Source of the DNA: Trema orientale
Lineage: Eukaryota; Streptophyta; Magnoliopsida; Rosales; Cannabaceae
DNA: 64,000 bases
Assembly (NCBI GenBank): GCA_002914845.1
Contig: JXTC01000128.1
Coordinates: 143,897-207,896, forward strand
Direction: 5' to 3'
The notes beneath the pieces were generated by a model that worked only from the letters and a program-made list of their open reading frames with translations, searched no databases and was not told the DNA's origin. This document shows positions 1-10,721 of this stretch, one piece after another. The position numbers and the translations under genes were made by a program. Each line of letters opens with the position of its first letter. Position 1 is the stretch's first letter.

Positions 1-280
1 GCTGGAGGCTTATTCTTTCTAAACCTCTCACAAGCTGGTTCATAATTTTCTTGTCTAACTGTGGCCTGTGGTGGTGGTTGATCTCTACGTCTTTCCTCCC
101 TTTCTATAAGCCTTTCTAATTGTCTTGCCTGTGTCTCAACCAACTCTGTCAACCTACCAATACAGCATCCTTGTTGACCTCATTTTCAGTAGTACCCGTC
201 TTATCACCCCTTCGCTCACTAGTTTGGCCCTTAGTCCTAAGTATGATTCCCTGTACAGTTGCCCTTTCACTTACATCCAT
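1..280 (-). pseudogene. gag N-terminus of a second Ty3 unit (frameshifted, runs off window)
   Basis: Read on the minus strand from an ATG at 280, the sequence begins MDVSERATVQGIILRTKGQT and runs 43 codons to a stop near 148. From about 158 leftward another frame continues with a Glu/Arg-rich coiled-coil-like stretch (LTELVETQARQLERLIERE) and then RFRKNKPP at the window edge. This matches the usual N-terminal layout of plant Ty3/gypsy gag: a variable head, a Q/E/R-rich stretch, then the F-x-K-x-x-P-P start of the capsid domain. The frame switch shows at least one indel, so I call it broken. It follows directly on the PBS and LTR to its right and belongs to a unit lying mostly outside the window. 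Confidence 0.6.
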
Positions 281-430
281 GCATAATAGCCAATAATAAA
301 AAGACAATATATCATAATATATGGCATCAAATTTAATGCTAACATAGGAAATTAAAACTTACTGGTTGACTGAGCTTTTTGTCACATGATCATACACATG
401 TAGGCAGTCTTCAGAAACGATTAAACCTCC

Positions 431-442
431 GCTCTGATACCA
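431..442 (-). other. Primer-binding site (initiator Met tRNA type)
   Basis: On the minus strand these bases read TGGTATCAGAGC, the standard plant LTR-retrotransposon PBS complementary to initiator Met tRNA. The site is four bases from the inner end of the LTR that starts at 447 and points toward the gag fragment at 1-280. It shows that the LTR at 447-8,400 serves as a 5' LTR for a unit to its left while closing element B on its right. Confidence 0.85.
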
Positions 443-706
443 ACACTGTAACACCCCCTAGTTTAATCATATTGTCATATATAGCCAAACTAGGAAGTGT
501 TATTCTTTCTTCGTTAGTTTTGATAAAAAGGTAGACAATTTTGAACTTTCTAAAATCTTTAAACAAAAGTAACTGCATGGCATTTCTTGTTAAAAGTATC
601 TTTACAAAATGTACAATCAAAAGAAGTTTTTAACAATCTATTTTGCCATCAGTGGTAGTACTTGCCAAGATATCTAAATAAAGTTATTTTATATAGTTAC
701 CAATTC

Positions 707-1361
707 TAATAGAGATCAAGCTAAAGGTGCTGGTCATACAATTCAAGATTCTTTGCGAGGAATTGGCAATCCAATGACTAGAGTAAGGACAAAGAGGATG
801 AAAGAAGCTTTACAATGCTTAATCATGGAAGCATTCGACAAAGAGGCTGTTCTAGAAGATTCTAAGACTAATCTAGAAGTTTCTAAAGCTTCATCAAGGA
901 TAGTCACTTATCTTTATATACAAGGCTATGATCTAGTAGCCCAATTCGCATATTAATAGGCTCGTAGGATTAATTAGCGTTTTCTTATGTGTTTGGCCTA
1001 TGTTTTTTTTAGTTGTTTTATTTAAACATTTTTTTATTATTTATTAGTTAGGGTTTCTTATTCAGATTATAATTCAAGCCTATATAAAGGCCACAAAATG
1101 TGTAAACACATCAGATTATCAATAAAAATATTTTCTTTGGTGAGCTTTTGCTTTGCCTTCTTATGTTCTTGGCTGAATTCAAATTTCGACTTATCAAGGG
1201 AGTGATCAACCTTTGTGGCGTCACAGGATTAGGGTTTTAAGGGTCTAGTTTCCTTAGGGTTCTAATCTGATTAACAACAACTCGTTTACTAAAGATTCAG
1301 AGTGCGTCTAATCCATTGTTTCAAGGGCTCCTAGGGCTTGTCGCCTAGTAGGTTCCTATTA
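707..1361 (+). repeat. 5' LTR of element A
   Basis: Aligned by eye with 6,597-7,235. Both begin with T(A/G)ATAGAGATC and end with TAT(T/C)A, so the TG...CA termini are decayed at one or both ends. The LTR carries a copy of the last part of the pol reading frame (about 753-956, ending in a Y/L-rich tail), a TATA box (TATATAAAGG at 1,081-1,090) and AATAAA-type sequence near 1,122. The pol-like stretch is a consequence of pol reading into the LTR and is not a separate gene. Confidence 0.9.
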
Positions 1362-1363
1362 AT

Positions 1364-1375
1364 TGGTATCAGAGC
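1364..1375 (+). other. Primer-binding site of element A
   Basis: TGGTATCAGAGC, a perfect match to the initiator Met tRNA-type PBS, begins two bases after the LTR end. It fixes the element's orientation as plus strand. Confidence 0.92.
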
Positions 1376-2125
1376 CTTGGTTTCTAGAAACGGGTTACTT
1401 ATCTCTATCTTATCTTTGTTGCATTTTTCTGTCTCGTGCGTTTCTTTGTTGCGTTTTCTTTCTTGAGTCTGCTTGGAGTCTCTGTTGCGTGAGTCTGCTT
1501 TGAGTCTTTATTGCATTTTTTTTTTCTAAAAGTTTGTTTCGAATCTTCAACAAAAAAAAGGTTTCTAGTACTAGTTGTTCTATTTAGCCAAATTACAAAT
1601 CAATCGAGAAAAAAACAGAAAGAAGAAGAATCAAGAATTTTCTGGCCAAATTAGAGGTTGAAACCAAGACTTTGAGAGTGCTTCATTAAAACAGTCATAA
1701 CTTTTGATTCGGGTATCGAAATGACTACCATTACATATCAAATCAAAGCTCTTTCCGAGCCCTACGACTTTGTATAGATTACCACTGTTCACCCTAATTT
1801 TTGGGCCCAAAATCCATCATTTTTATCACTTTCTGAGCCTTCAAAAGTTTTGTCTGCATCTACGTCGTTTTCTTGTTTTTCTTGTGATTTTTTGTTTTCT
1901 ACTTTTTCTCGAGTCTTTATGTTTTTCTTGACTTTTGTCTGCATTATTTGATTCTGTTAAGAACATAAAGGAGGCTAGCTTGAGTGGTAAAAGACAAGAG
2001 AGTTGAAATCATCATTGATAAAGACCAAAATAGTGTGAAACACGAGTGATAACAATCTGATTTGAGTGTAAACATGTGAGCAAGTTGTGAGGAACAACAA
2101 ATTCTTTTACTTGCATATTATAAAC
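1376..2125 (+). other. Untranslated leader of element A
   Basis: About 750 bases between the PBS and the gag ATG, T-rich, with repeated GAGTCT/TGAGTC words at 1,460-1,510. I see no gene here. It corresponds to the 5' untranslated leader of the genomic transcript. Confidence 0.7.
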
Positions 2126-3090
2126 ATGAGTAGTGGAGGAGAACCATAAGAGGTCAACGTGAAGTTGTTTATAAAGGCTGTTAATGAGCAATTTAGATTG
2201 CTAAATGCGAGGTTGGATGGATTGCAATCTTCTTCTAGTCCTAAATCCAATAGAAGACCTATGTTCGAGGAGGAAAAAGAAGCTGATTTGGACTTGGAGA
2301 AATCTAGTTCTAATCAAAGCAAGAGAGTTGGCTCTAAAGGAGATAACAACTTGGGTAGCATTAAGATGAAGATTCCGACCTTTCAAGGAAAGAATGATCC
2401 CGAGCTATACTTGGAATGGGAAAGAAAGGTTGAGCATGTGTTTGACTATCATAATTACTCCGAGGAGAAGAAATAAAAGCTTGCAGCCATGGAGTTCACA
2501 GATTATGCCAGCATATGGTGGGATCAATTGGTGATCAATAGGTATAGGAATAGAGAGAGGCCTATTCGGTCATGGGAAGAGATGAAGCTGGTGATGCGCA
2601 GAAGATTTATACCTAGCCATTACTATAGAGATTTGTATCGAAAGTTGCAAGGGCTAGTTAAAGGTTCCATGAGTGTAGAGGAATATTACAAAGAGATGGA
2701 GATTACCATGATTAGAGCCAACATAGAGGAAGATAGAAAAGCAACAATGTCAAGATTTATTGGCGGATTGAACAAGGAAATTGCTGATGTGGTTAAGTTA
2801 CAACATTATGTAGAGATAGAGGAGCTGTTGCACAAAGCTATTAAAGTGGAGAAGCAACTTAAATCAAGGGGGTTTAGATCTGGTTTGTCGTCTAATCCTA
2901 CATGGAAATCAAACTAGAAGAATAACAAAGCAACCCAAAACATAAGAGAAGGAGCGAAGTCAAAAGATTCGGTTGCTAATCTTGTTCCTAAAGGAAAAAC
3001 CGAAACTAAAACTACTCCTAGGTCACGTGATATTTAGTGTTTTAAGTACCAAGAATTCGGGCATATTTCTTCCCAATGTCCAAACAAGAG
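2126..3090 (+). pseudogene. gag of element A (capsid plus CCHC knuckle), broken by stops
   Basis: The ATG at 2,126 opens MSSGGEP followed immediately by a stop (TAA) and then a continuous capsid-like frame. The capsid part includes YLEWERKVEHVFDYHNY (about 2,410-2,460), WWDQLV near 2,516 and a retrotransposon gag core ([12 protein letters not shown]) near 2,670. A zinc knuckle at 3,038-3,079 reads CFKY...H...C, so the second Cys of the CCHC box has become Tyr. Stops at about 2,474, 2,915 and 3,034 interrupt an otherwise contiguous frame. In an intact element this would form the virus-like particle shell and bind RNA. Pol follows in the same direction without a clear gap. Confidence 0.85.
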
Positions 3091-5320
3091 AGTTATGGTT
3101 GTGAGGACTAATAGAGAAATAGAAAATGCCAGCTCGAGTGAGGATGAAATACCACCATTAAAGGATTATTCTGATGTTGAATTTGAAGAACCTATGCTTA
3201 GTGACTTGCTGGTTACAAGGAGAGCTCTAAGCATACATCCTAAGGATGATGGAGATAAGGAGCAACGTGAACATATCTTTCACACTAGATACCACGTGAA
3301 GGATAAGGTATGCACTATGATTATTGATAGTGGAAGTTGCACTAATGTTGCTATTACTTTATTGGTAGAGAAGCCGAATTTGAAAACCATGAGGCATCCT
3401 AAACCGTACAAGTTACAGTAGTTAAATGAGTGTGGAGAAGTGAAGGTAACAAAAAAGTTTCTGGTTTCCTTTTCAATTAGCAAATACAAGGATGAGGTAT
3501 TTTGTGATATAGCACCAACGCATGTTGGTCATATATTGCTTGGCCGACCGTGGCAGTTTGCTAGGAAGGTTACACATGATGGGTATAAAAACCATTTATT
3601 CTTTTATAATGGATAACCGAAAAATTGTCCTAACCCCTCTCAAACCTTTGCAAGCCTATGAAGAACAAATTAGGATAGCAAAAGAGTGCAAAATAAGAGG
3701 AGAACAAAAGTGTGAGCAGAGGAGAACAAAAGTGTGAGCAAGAGGAAAAGAAAAAGAGAGTAAGTGAGTCAAGGAAAGAAAGTGAGTCTGAGAGGCAAAA
3801 AGGAGAGAAAAACGTGCAAAAGGGATAGAAAAGTAAAAAAAATAAGTGTATTTGCTGAAAAAAGTAAGGTTAAAAGTGTTCTAATGGCAAGGCAACAACT
3901 ACTTGTACTTATGTACAAGGATGTTTACTTTTCTACTAATGACCTTAACTCTTCTTTGCCTAGTGTTGTTGTGTCTTTGTTGCAGGAGTTTAAAGACCTG
4001 TTTCCCAAGGAGATTCCCCATGGATTACCTCCCTTAGGGGGTATTGAGCATCAAATAAACTTTATCCCCGGTTCCGCCATTCCAAATCGACCTACTTATA
4101 GAGCTAATCCCAAGGAAACAAAGGAGATACAAAGGCAAGTGGATGAGCTAGTGCAAAAGAGATTTGTAAGGGAGAGTCTCAGTCCATATTCGGTTCCTGT
4201 CATCTTGGTTCCAAAGAAAGATGGAACATGGTGCATGTGTGTGGATTGCTGAGCCATCAACAAAATAACAGTTAAGTATAGACATCCTATCCCTAGATTA
4301 GATGATATGCTTAATGAATTCCATGGCTCTTGTTTCTTTTCAAAAACTGACTTAAAGAATGGCTATTATCAAATTCGCTTGAAAGAGGGAGATGAATGGA
4401 AAACAGCATTTAAAACAAAATATAGATTGTATGAGTGGTTAGTAATGTCTTTCGGTTTAATTAATACACCTAGTACATTCATGAGATTAATGAATCATGT
4501 TTTACGTGATTTCATAGGAAAATTTGTGGTAGTTTACTTTGATGATATTTTAGTTTATAGCAAAAATCTGGATGAACATGTGGAACATTTGCATGCTATT
4601 TTTAATGTGTTGAAAGAGCACTAATTGTATGCTAATCTTAAGAAGTGCACATTTTGCATGGAATCTGTAGTGTTTCTCGGATTTGTTGCTAGTTCGCAAG
4701 ATATTAGTACTAATGAAGATAAGGTAAAGGCAATAAGAGATTGGCCTACACCGAAGAATGCGAACGAGATAAGAAATTTTCATGGTTTAGCAAGTTTTAA
4801 TCGAAGATTTGTTAAGGATTTTGGTTCTATTACTGCACCTTTGAATGAACTTGTTAAAAAGAACGCTATTTTTAAGTGGGATGATGTGCATGATTTGGCT
4901 TTTAAAATTTTAAAGGATATGTTAATTAATGCTCCTTTGTTGTGTTTGCCTAACTTTGAAAAAGCATTTGAGATAGAATGTGATGCATCTGGAGTTAGAA
5001 TATGAGCTGTTTTGATGCAGGATTCCAAACCAATTGCTTATTTTAGTGAAAAGCTAAGTGGTGCAGCATTGAATTATCCTAGTTGTGACAAGGAGCTTTA
5101 TACATTAGTGAGAACTCTTCAAATATGGTAGCATTACTTGTAGCCGTGTGAATTCATCATTCACTCCGATCATGAGAGTTTGAAGTTCTTGAAGTCCTAA
5201 GGTAAGCTTAATAAAAGACATGCTAAGTGGTTGGAGTTCATAGAAACATTTCCTTATGTAATCAAGTACAAGTATGGAAAGGAAAACGTTGTGGCTGATG
5301 CATTGTCGAGAAGGTACGCA
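3091..5320 (+). pseudogene. pol of element A: protease, reverse transcriptase, RNase H
   Basis: In order: an aspartic protease active site IIDSGS near 3,320-3,340; an acidic/basic linker at about 3,700-3,900; RT from about 3,980, with VPKKDGTW near 4,209, [14 protein letters not shown] near 4,334 and the catalytic FDDILVYS at about 4,540-4,563; then RNase H from about 4,975 (ECDASG, a later HSDHESL, and ADALSRR at about 5,296). The RT Asp pair is still present. Internal stops at about 4,249, 4,622, 5,003, 5,129 and 5,201 prevent a full product; several would be explained by one transition (CGA to TGA, CAA to TAA, TGG to TAG). Known role of the family: proteolytic maturation and copying of genomic RNA into cDNA. 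Confidence 0.88.
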
Positions 5321-6840
5321 TTACTTACTTCCTTGCAAACGAAATTGCTTGGTTTTGAATTGCTTAAGGATTTGTATGCTACTGATTCTGATTTTAGCCA
5401 AGTATGGAATGCATGTGAAAAGTGTGCGTTTGGTGATTTTTATAGGCATGAAGGATTTCTATTCAAGAAAGATAAATTATGTGTGCCTATATATTCTTTT
5501 CGTGAGTTGCTTGTCAGGGAAACACATGGGGGTGGTTTGATGGGACATTTTGGTGTGCTAAAAACTTTAGATATATTACGTGAACATTTTTATTGGCCTA
5601 ATATGAAGTATGACGTGCAGTCTGTTTGTGATAAATGCATTACATGTAGTCAGGCAAAGTCTAAAGTTAAACCTCATGGCTCGTATTCCCATTTACCTAT
5701 GCCTAATCCACCCTAGATTGATATCTCTATGGATTTTGTTCTAGGATTGCCAAGGTCTCCAACTCGAAAGGATAGCATTTTTGTTATGGTCAATAGGTTT
5801 AGTAAGATGGTCTAGTTTATTGCATGCTCTAAAACCAATGATGCAACATATATTGCTGATTTGTTCTTTAAAAAAGTGGTTCGATTACATGGGTTGCCTA
5901 AGACAATTGTTAGTGACAAAGATGTTAAGTTCCTAAGACATTTTTGGCATACTTTGTGGAATTAATTAGGGACTAAACTCTTATTTTCTACTGTTGCACA
6001 TCCTCAAATGGATGGTCAAACTGAGGCAGTTAATAGGACTCTCACCACTTTGTTGTGTGCTATCATTTAAAAGAACTTAAAGCGATGGGAGAATAGTTTG
6101 CCACATACAGAGTTTGCATATAATAGGTCTGTTTATTCTACTTCTTCTTTTTTTCCTTTTGAAATTGTTTATAGCTTTAATCATTTAACTCCTGTGGATA
6201 TTTTACCTTTGCCTACTAATGAGCATGCTAATTTGGATGGTTAGAAAAAGCAAATTTTGTGAAGGATTTACATGCCAAGGTTCGGGACAACATTGAAAGG
6301 AAGAATGAGCAGTATGCTAAGCAAGCCAATAAGGGGCGAATGAAGGTTTTATTCCAACCTAGAGATTGGGTTTCGGTGCACTTGCGTAAGGAAAGGTTTC
6401 CTACATAAAGGAAATCAAAATTGCAGCCTCGAGGAGATAGACCTTTTCAAGTCTTGGAACGAATCAATGATAACGCCTACAAGCTAGATTTGCCAAGCGA
6501 TTATGTTAATGTTAGTGCAACTTTTAATGTTGTTGATTTATCTTTATTTGATGTAGGTGATGATTCGAGGACGAATCTTTTCGAAGAGGGAGGGAATGAT
6601 AGAGATCGAGGTAAAGGTGTTGGTCATATAATTCAAGATCCTTTGCGAGAAATTGACAATCCAATGACTAGGACAAGGACAAAGAAGATGAAAGAAGCTT
6701 TGCAAGGCTTAATCGGGAAAGCATTTGACAAAAAAGTTGTTCTAAAAGATTCTAAGACTAATCTAGAAGTTTCCAATGCTTCATCAAGGACAGTCATTTA
6801 TATACAAGGCTATGATCTAGAGGCCCAATTCGCATGTTAA
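5321..6840 (+). pseudogene. Integrase and C-terminal tail of element A
   Basis: The N-terminal HHCC zinc module is preserved (THGG, GHFG and CDKCITC at about 5,520-5,650). The catalytic core follows, with MDF near 5,731, SDKD near 5,911 and TEAVNRTL near 6,021 giving a recognisable D, D, E series. The C-terminal region at 6,421-6,600 holds FQVLERINDNAYKLDLP. The frame continues through the start of the 3' LTR at 6,597 and ends at 6,840, so the last 80 or so codons are LTR-encoded. Stops at about 5,716, 5,815, 5,964, 6,069, 6,242 and 6,406 disrupt it. I see no chromodomain. Confidence 0.85.
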
Positions 6841-7235
6841 TAGGCTCATAGGATTAATTAGGATTTTCTTATGTGTTAGGCCCATTTTTTTTTAGTTAAA
6901 CATTTTTTTATTATTTATTAGTTAAGGTTTCCTATTCAGATTACAATTCAACCCTATATAAAGGCCACAAAACGTGTAAACACATCAGATTATCAATAAA
7001 AACATTTTTTTTGGTGAGCTTTTACTTTGCCTTCTTGTGTTCTTGGCTGAATACAAATTTCGACTTATCAAGGGAGTGATCAGCTTTTGTGGCGTCACAT
7101 GATTACGGTTTTAAATGTTCAACTTCTTTAGGGTTCTAATTTGATCAATAATAACTCGTTTCCTAAAGATTCGGAGTGCGTCCAATCTATTGTTTAAAGG
7201 ATTCCTAGGGCTTGTCGCCTAGTGGGTTCTTATCA
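6597..7235 (+). repeat. 3' LTR of element A
   Basis: Partner of 707-1,361, starting TGATAGAGATC and ending TATCA. It carries the terminal pol codons to 6,840, a TATA box at 6,955-6,962 and poly(A)-type AATAAAAA near 6,996. It is about 16 bp shorter than the 5' LTR and differs by scattered substitutions, so the insertion is not recent. It abuts the duplication AATTC at 7,236. Confidence 0.9.
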
Positions 7236-8400
7236 AATTCCCAGCAAGGAAACTAACTCCTCACTACTCTGCTCCTGAGTCTCCAAAATCACACCGAGTA
7301 CTACCTGAGAGGGAAAAAGAAAGGGGTGAACATTCACATACTCAGTAGGAATTCAATTGCCTTAGATAGATGCAATTTCCTAAACCTGCATGGTTAGTTC
7401 CTTTAAATCCATTTATAAATCAAGTTTATAAATCACTGATATCCAGAATAATCACATGTTCAAAACTAAATCCAAAACCACATCATTTTATGTATCATAC
7501 ATCAACAAGAAAATAAGTGAGCTCTTCATAGCAAAACGGTGCAATTTTAAGCCACGAAATTCCAAATTTCATTCCGCTTCGAAACATAGTGGTATTCTAT
7601 ATCAAAATTTATCTCACGATCTCACTGAGTCAAAATTCAAAGTCAGAACTCAGTTTTGAGGTCCTGAGCATTAGATAAGCTCAAAAATCAAAAAATTACA
7701 ATATTACCACTTTTGTAATTATTTAGAAAAATGTTCTTTTTTTCCATTAAAATTTATAGCACTTCTGGTTACCATTTTTACTTCTATCAACTGTAATTAT
7801 TCACGAATTTTAACCCTCTTTCACCTCATATATTTACCTCGGGTAAGTAAATTACTTAACGAAAATAACTACATAAATATCTCTTTTTACGAAGTTGGTA
7901 AAAAGGGTAAAAGTGGTAAAAATCTTACCAAAGACAAATTTGACCGAGCAACTGCTTGGAGGTAATCGGCGAGGGTGAGAAAAGACCACACGTGCTAACG
8001 GTGATGACTCATGGCGTCGGACAGCGGAGCAATCGCCAGAAAACCGTAACACAGGCATGATCTTTGGCGGCATACTGCGATGGTGTCCGGCGGCCAAACA
8101 GGACGAGACCGGCGGAGACAGCTTCATCAGCGGCAGATCTTTCACGCAGACTAGCAGGTCAGTGGAGATGAGAGGCAATGGCACGGCAGTAGAGCTGACC
8201 AAAAACTCCCTCTTTTCTCCCCTTTTTCAAGCCTCTCCTCGTGGGAATTTGGGCTTAAGAGGGGTTTTTAAGCAATTTCTAGGCACTGTTGCAAAATATT
8301 CCAGATATTTTCTTCATTTAATTTCAAAATTTTGATAATTACGACAATGCCACTCAATATTAAAAGTCCAAGTTACCCCTATTAATTCACGGATTTTACA

Positions 8401-8417
8401 TCCTCCCCTCCTTAAAG
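8401..8417 (-). other. Polypurine tract of element B
   Basis: The minus strand reads CTTTAAGGAGGGGAGGA immediately before the LTR start TGTAAAATCC. This is a classic purine tract for plus-strand cDNA priming and confirms that 8,400 is the outer U3 edge of the LTR. Confidence 0.85.
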
Positions 8418-9830
8418 GAATTTCGTCCTGAAATTCGAATACAACACAAGGGTTAAAGTACAACTCCAAGCTGAAAGTTAAACAAATGAGGATATTTATC
8501 ATACATTTCTATTTCAAGATCCCAAGTGGCTTCATCTTCCTTGTGGTGTTACTAAAGTACCTTACAAGTGGTATCTATCTGTTTCGAAGCACTTTGAGCT
8601 CTCTTCCCAGTATTTGAACTGGTTGTTCCTCATATGTTACGTCCTCTTGTAATGGCACTTTCACATATTGGATGATATGCGATGGGTCAGGCACGTACTT
8701 TCTGAGTATCGAGACATGAAAAATATTATGCACTCGGCCTACTTATAGTGGTAAATCCGAGCGAAATACTACTTGCCCAATTCTAGCAGTAATCTCAAAT
8801 GGTCCAATATATCTTGGAGCTAATTTGCCTTTAAGTCCAAATCTTGTGATTCCACGCCTTGGCGTTACTTTCAAGAATACTTGATCACCAACTTCGAACT
8901 CTACCTCGTGTCTCTTTTAGTCTGCATAGCTTTTCTGATGACTTTGCATAACTTTGAGTCTTTCACGAATCTTATTGATCTTCTCAGTAGTCTCTTGTAT
9001 CAATTTTGGCCTAAGAGTAACATGCTCATCTGCATCAGCCCAACACAAGAGTGATTTACATAGTCTCCCATATAATACCTCATATAGAGCCATGCCAATA
9101 TTGGCTTGGTAGCTGTTGCTGTAAGGAAACTCCACCAATGACCACTGATCCTCCCAGCTTCCACCAAAATCCAGTATACAAGAGTGAAACAAGTCCTCTA
9201 GAATTTGAATAGTCCTCTCAAATTGGCTATCTGTCTGAGGATGATGAGCTGTACTGAGATTCACTTCTATTCCCAAAGTTCTCTGTAAAGCTCTCCAGAA
9301 CTTTGATGTAAATCTTGGGTCTCTGTCCAAAACAATGTTTGATGGTACCCCATACAATTGGACAATACTATCGATGTAGAGATGACTAAGCTTGTTGAGT
9401 GAAAAATCTGATCTGATCGGTATGAAATGAGCAGTCTTCATCATCCGATCAACAATCACTCAAACTGCATTATTCTTTCTCCGTCATTGGCAAACCCATT
9501 ACAAAGTCCATCGTAATCTTGTCCTATTTCCAATCTGGTATAGGTAAAGGCTGTAGCAGTCCAGCTGGTCTCCGGTATTCTGCCTTAACTTGTTGACGAG
9601 TTATGCACTTAGCTACAAAAGTAGCTACATCATGCTTCATACCTTTCCACCAGTATTGTCTTTTCAGATTATGGTACATCTTTGTGCTACCAAGATGTAC
9701 TGCAAACTTAAATTTATGACCCTCAGTGAGAATGGTTTCTCTAAGGTGAGGATCATTAGCTACCACTAGCTTTCTTCTAAAAAGCATAAATCCTTCTTTG
9801 TTTGTACTCCAACCTTCCAACTGTTCACTA
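8418..9830 (-). pseudogene. Integrase and C-terminal domain of element B pol
   Basis: The zinc module lies at about 9,524-9,820 (EGHKF, HLGSTKMYH, then CITR where the second Cys pair is degraded). The catalytic core at about 8,917-9,459 shows a D in MIVDRM, a D in LDRDPRF and the E in FERTIQILED, the usual D,D-35-E layout. The C-terminal part (8,420-8,917) contains a GPFEI-type motif and the EEQPVQILGRE stretch typical of the chromodomain-bearing tail of plant Ty3 integrases. Stops at about 8,905 and 9,520 and smaller breaks interrupt it. Confidence 0.85.
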
Positions 9831-9989
9831 TTTTCGAGTTGATTTCAGATTATTCTCAACTCTTAATCTTGCCATTGACTTTGCTATACTATCCGAAGAA
9901 GTGCTGATGTAGCAACAACATTACTAAGACAAGCAGCTTTGTCAGTCTCGAAGCACTGCAAATTATAATCATCAATTGCCACTGAGTTC

Positions 9990-10716
9990 TTTCAATCCTG
10001 AAAAATAAGTGCAGTTAATATACCATGAGGTTTTCTACTCAATGCATCCGCTACAACATTAGCTTTACCAGGATGGCATTGAAGTTTGAAATCATTATCT
10101 TCCATATACTCAGCCCATCTACACTGTCTCAAGTTCAAATCACGTTGAGTGAAGAGATACTTCAAGCTCTTGTGATCAGAGAATATGTCAAACTTCACAC
10201 CATACAAGTAACATCTCCAAATCTTAAGAGCGAAAATCACCGCTGTAAGTTTCAGGTAATGGGTAAGGTAATTCTTCTTCATATGGCTTTAACAGACGAG
10301 AAGCATAAGCCACCACTTTGCCATTCTACATCAAGACACATCTCAATCCAAAACTGGAAGTATCGGTGTACATAACATATTGTTCATTATTATTAGGAAC
10401 AGTAAGAGCAGGTACAATTGTTGATCTCTTCTTCAATTCGATGAAAGCTTCTTCACAATCATCATCCCAAGTGAACTTGACATCTTTTCTTGTTAACTTC
10501 GTCAAAAGTAAGGCAATCTTCGAGAAATTCTCCACAAAACGACGGTAATAACCTGCTAAACTGAGGAAACTTCTTATCTCAGTTACATTTTTTGATCTTT
10601 CCTACTTTAGAACAGATCCTATCTTAGTAGGATCGGCTGAAATATCTTCTTGAGAAATTACATGCCCTAAGAATTTTACTTCTGTCATCCAAAAATCACA
10701 CTTGGATCTCTTGGCA
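9990..10716 (-). pseudogene. End of RT and RNase H of element B pol
   Basis: This continues the RT interrupted at 20,146. The minus strand from 10,716 reads AKRSKCDFW, then KFLGHVIS and the thumb/connection segment GYYRRFVENFSK (near 10,540). RNase H follows with YTDTSSFG at about 10,350, a later [10 protein letters not shown] near 10,177 and [10 protein letters not shown] at about 10,040. The sequence ends before the integrase zinc module. Frame breaks occur near 10,283-10,326 and 10,600. Its role in an intact element is removal of the RNA strand during cDNA synthesis. Confidence 0.82.
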
Positions 10717-10721
10717 TATAA

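Larger units (their letters stand above)
707..7235 (+). mobile_element. Ty3/gypsy LTR retrotransposon A, complete outline, coding region decayed
   Basis: A 6.5-kb element with LTRs at 707-1,361 and 6,597-7,235, a Met-tRNA-type PBS after the first LTR, and gag-pol in the order gag, CCHC, protease, RT, RNase H, integrase. It is flanked by the 5-bp duplication AATTC (702-706 and 7,236-7,240). Removing the element restores continuity with the uninterrupted copy of the host LTR near 22,945. Many in-frame stops and frameshifts make it non-autonomous today. It lies inside the LTR of element B, so it is younger than B. Confidence 0.92.
447..8400 (-). repeat. LTR of Ty3 element B (left copy), split by element A
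   Basis: The LTR runs from TGTAACACC at 447 to the end of GATTTTACA at 8,400. Without element A and one copy of its target duplication it is about 1.42 kb. From about 664 onward it matches the right LTR (22,910-24,673), for example around 7,241-7,320 versus 22,940-23,020 and 8,220-8,400 versus 24,490-24,673. Two differences stand out. The first 215 bases, next to the PBS, do not resemble the matching part of the right LTR. About 700 bp present at 23,195-23,905 on the right is absent here near 7,525. The block at about 8,000-8,220 is GC-rich, and short ORFs there are LTR sequence, not genes. Confidence 0.8.

Noticed and set aside
8057-8335. Plus-strand ORF in a GC-rich block, with a similar one at 24,170-24,569
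   Set aside because: Both lie at the same position in the two LTRs of element B; length and composition come from the GC-rich LTR segment and no domain is visible.
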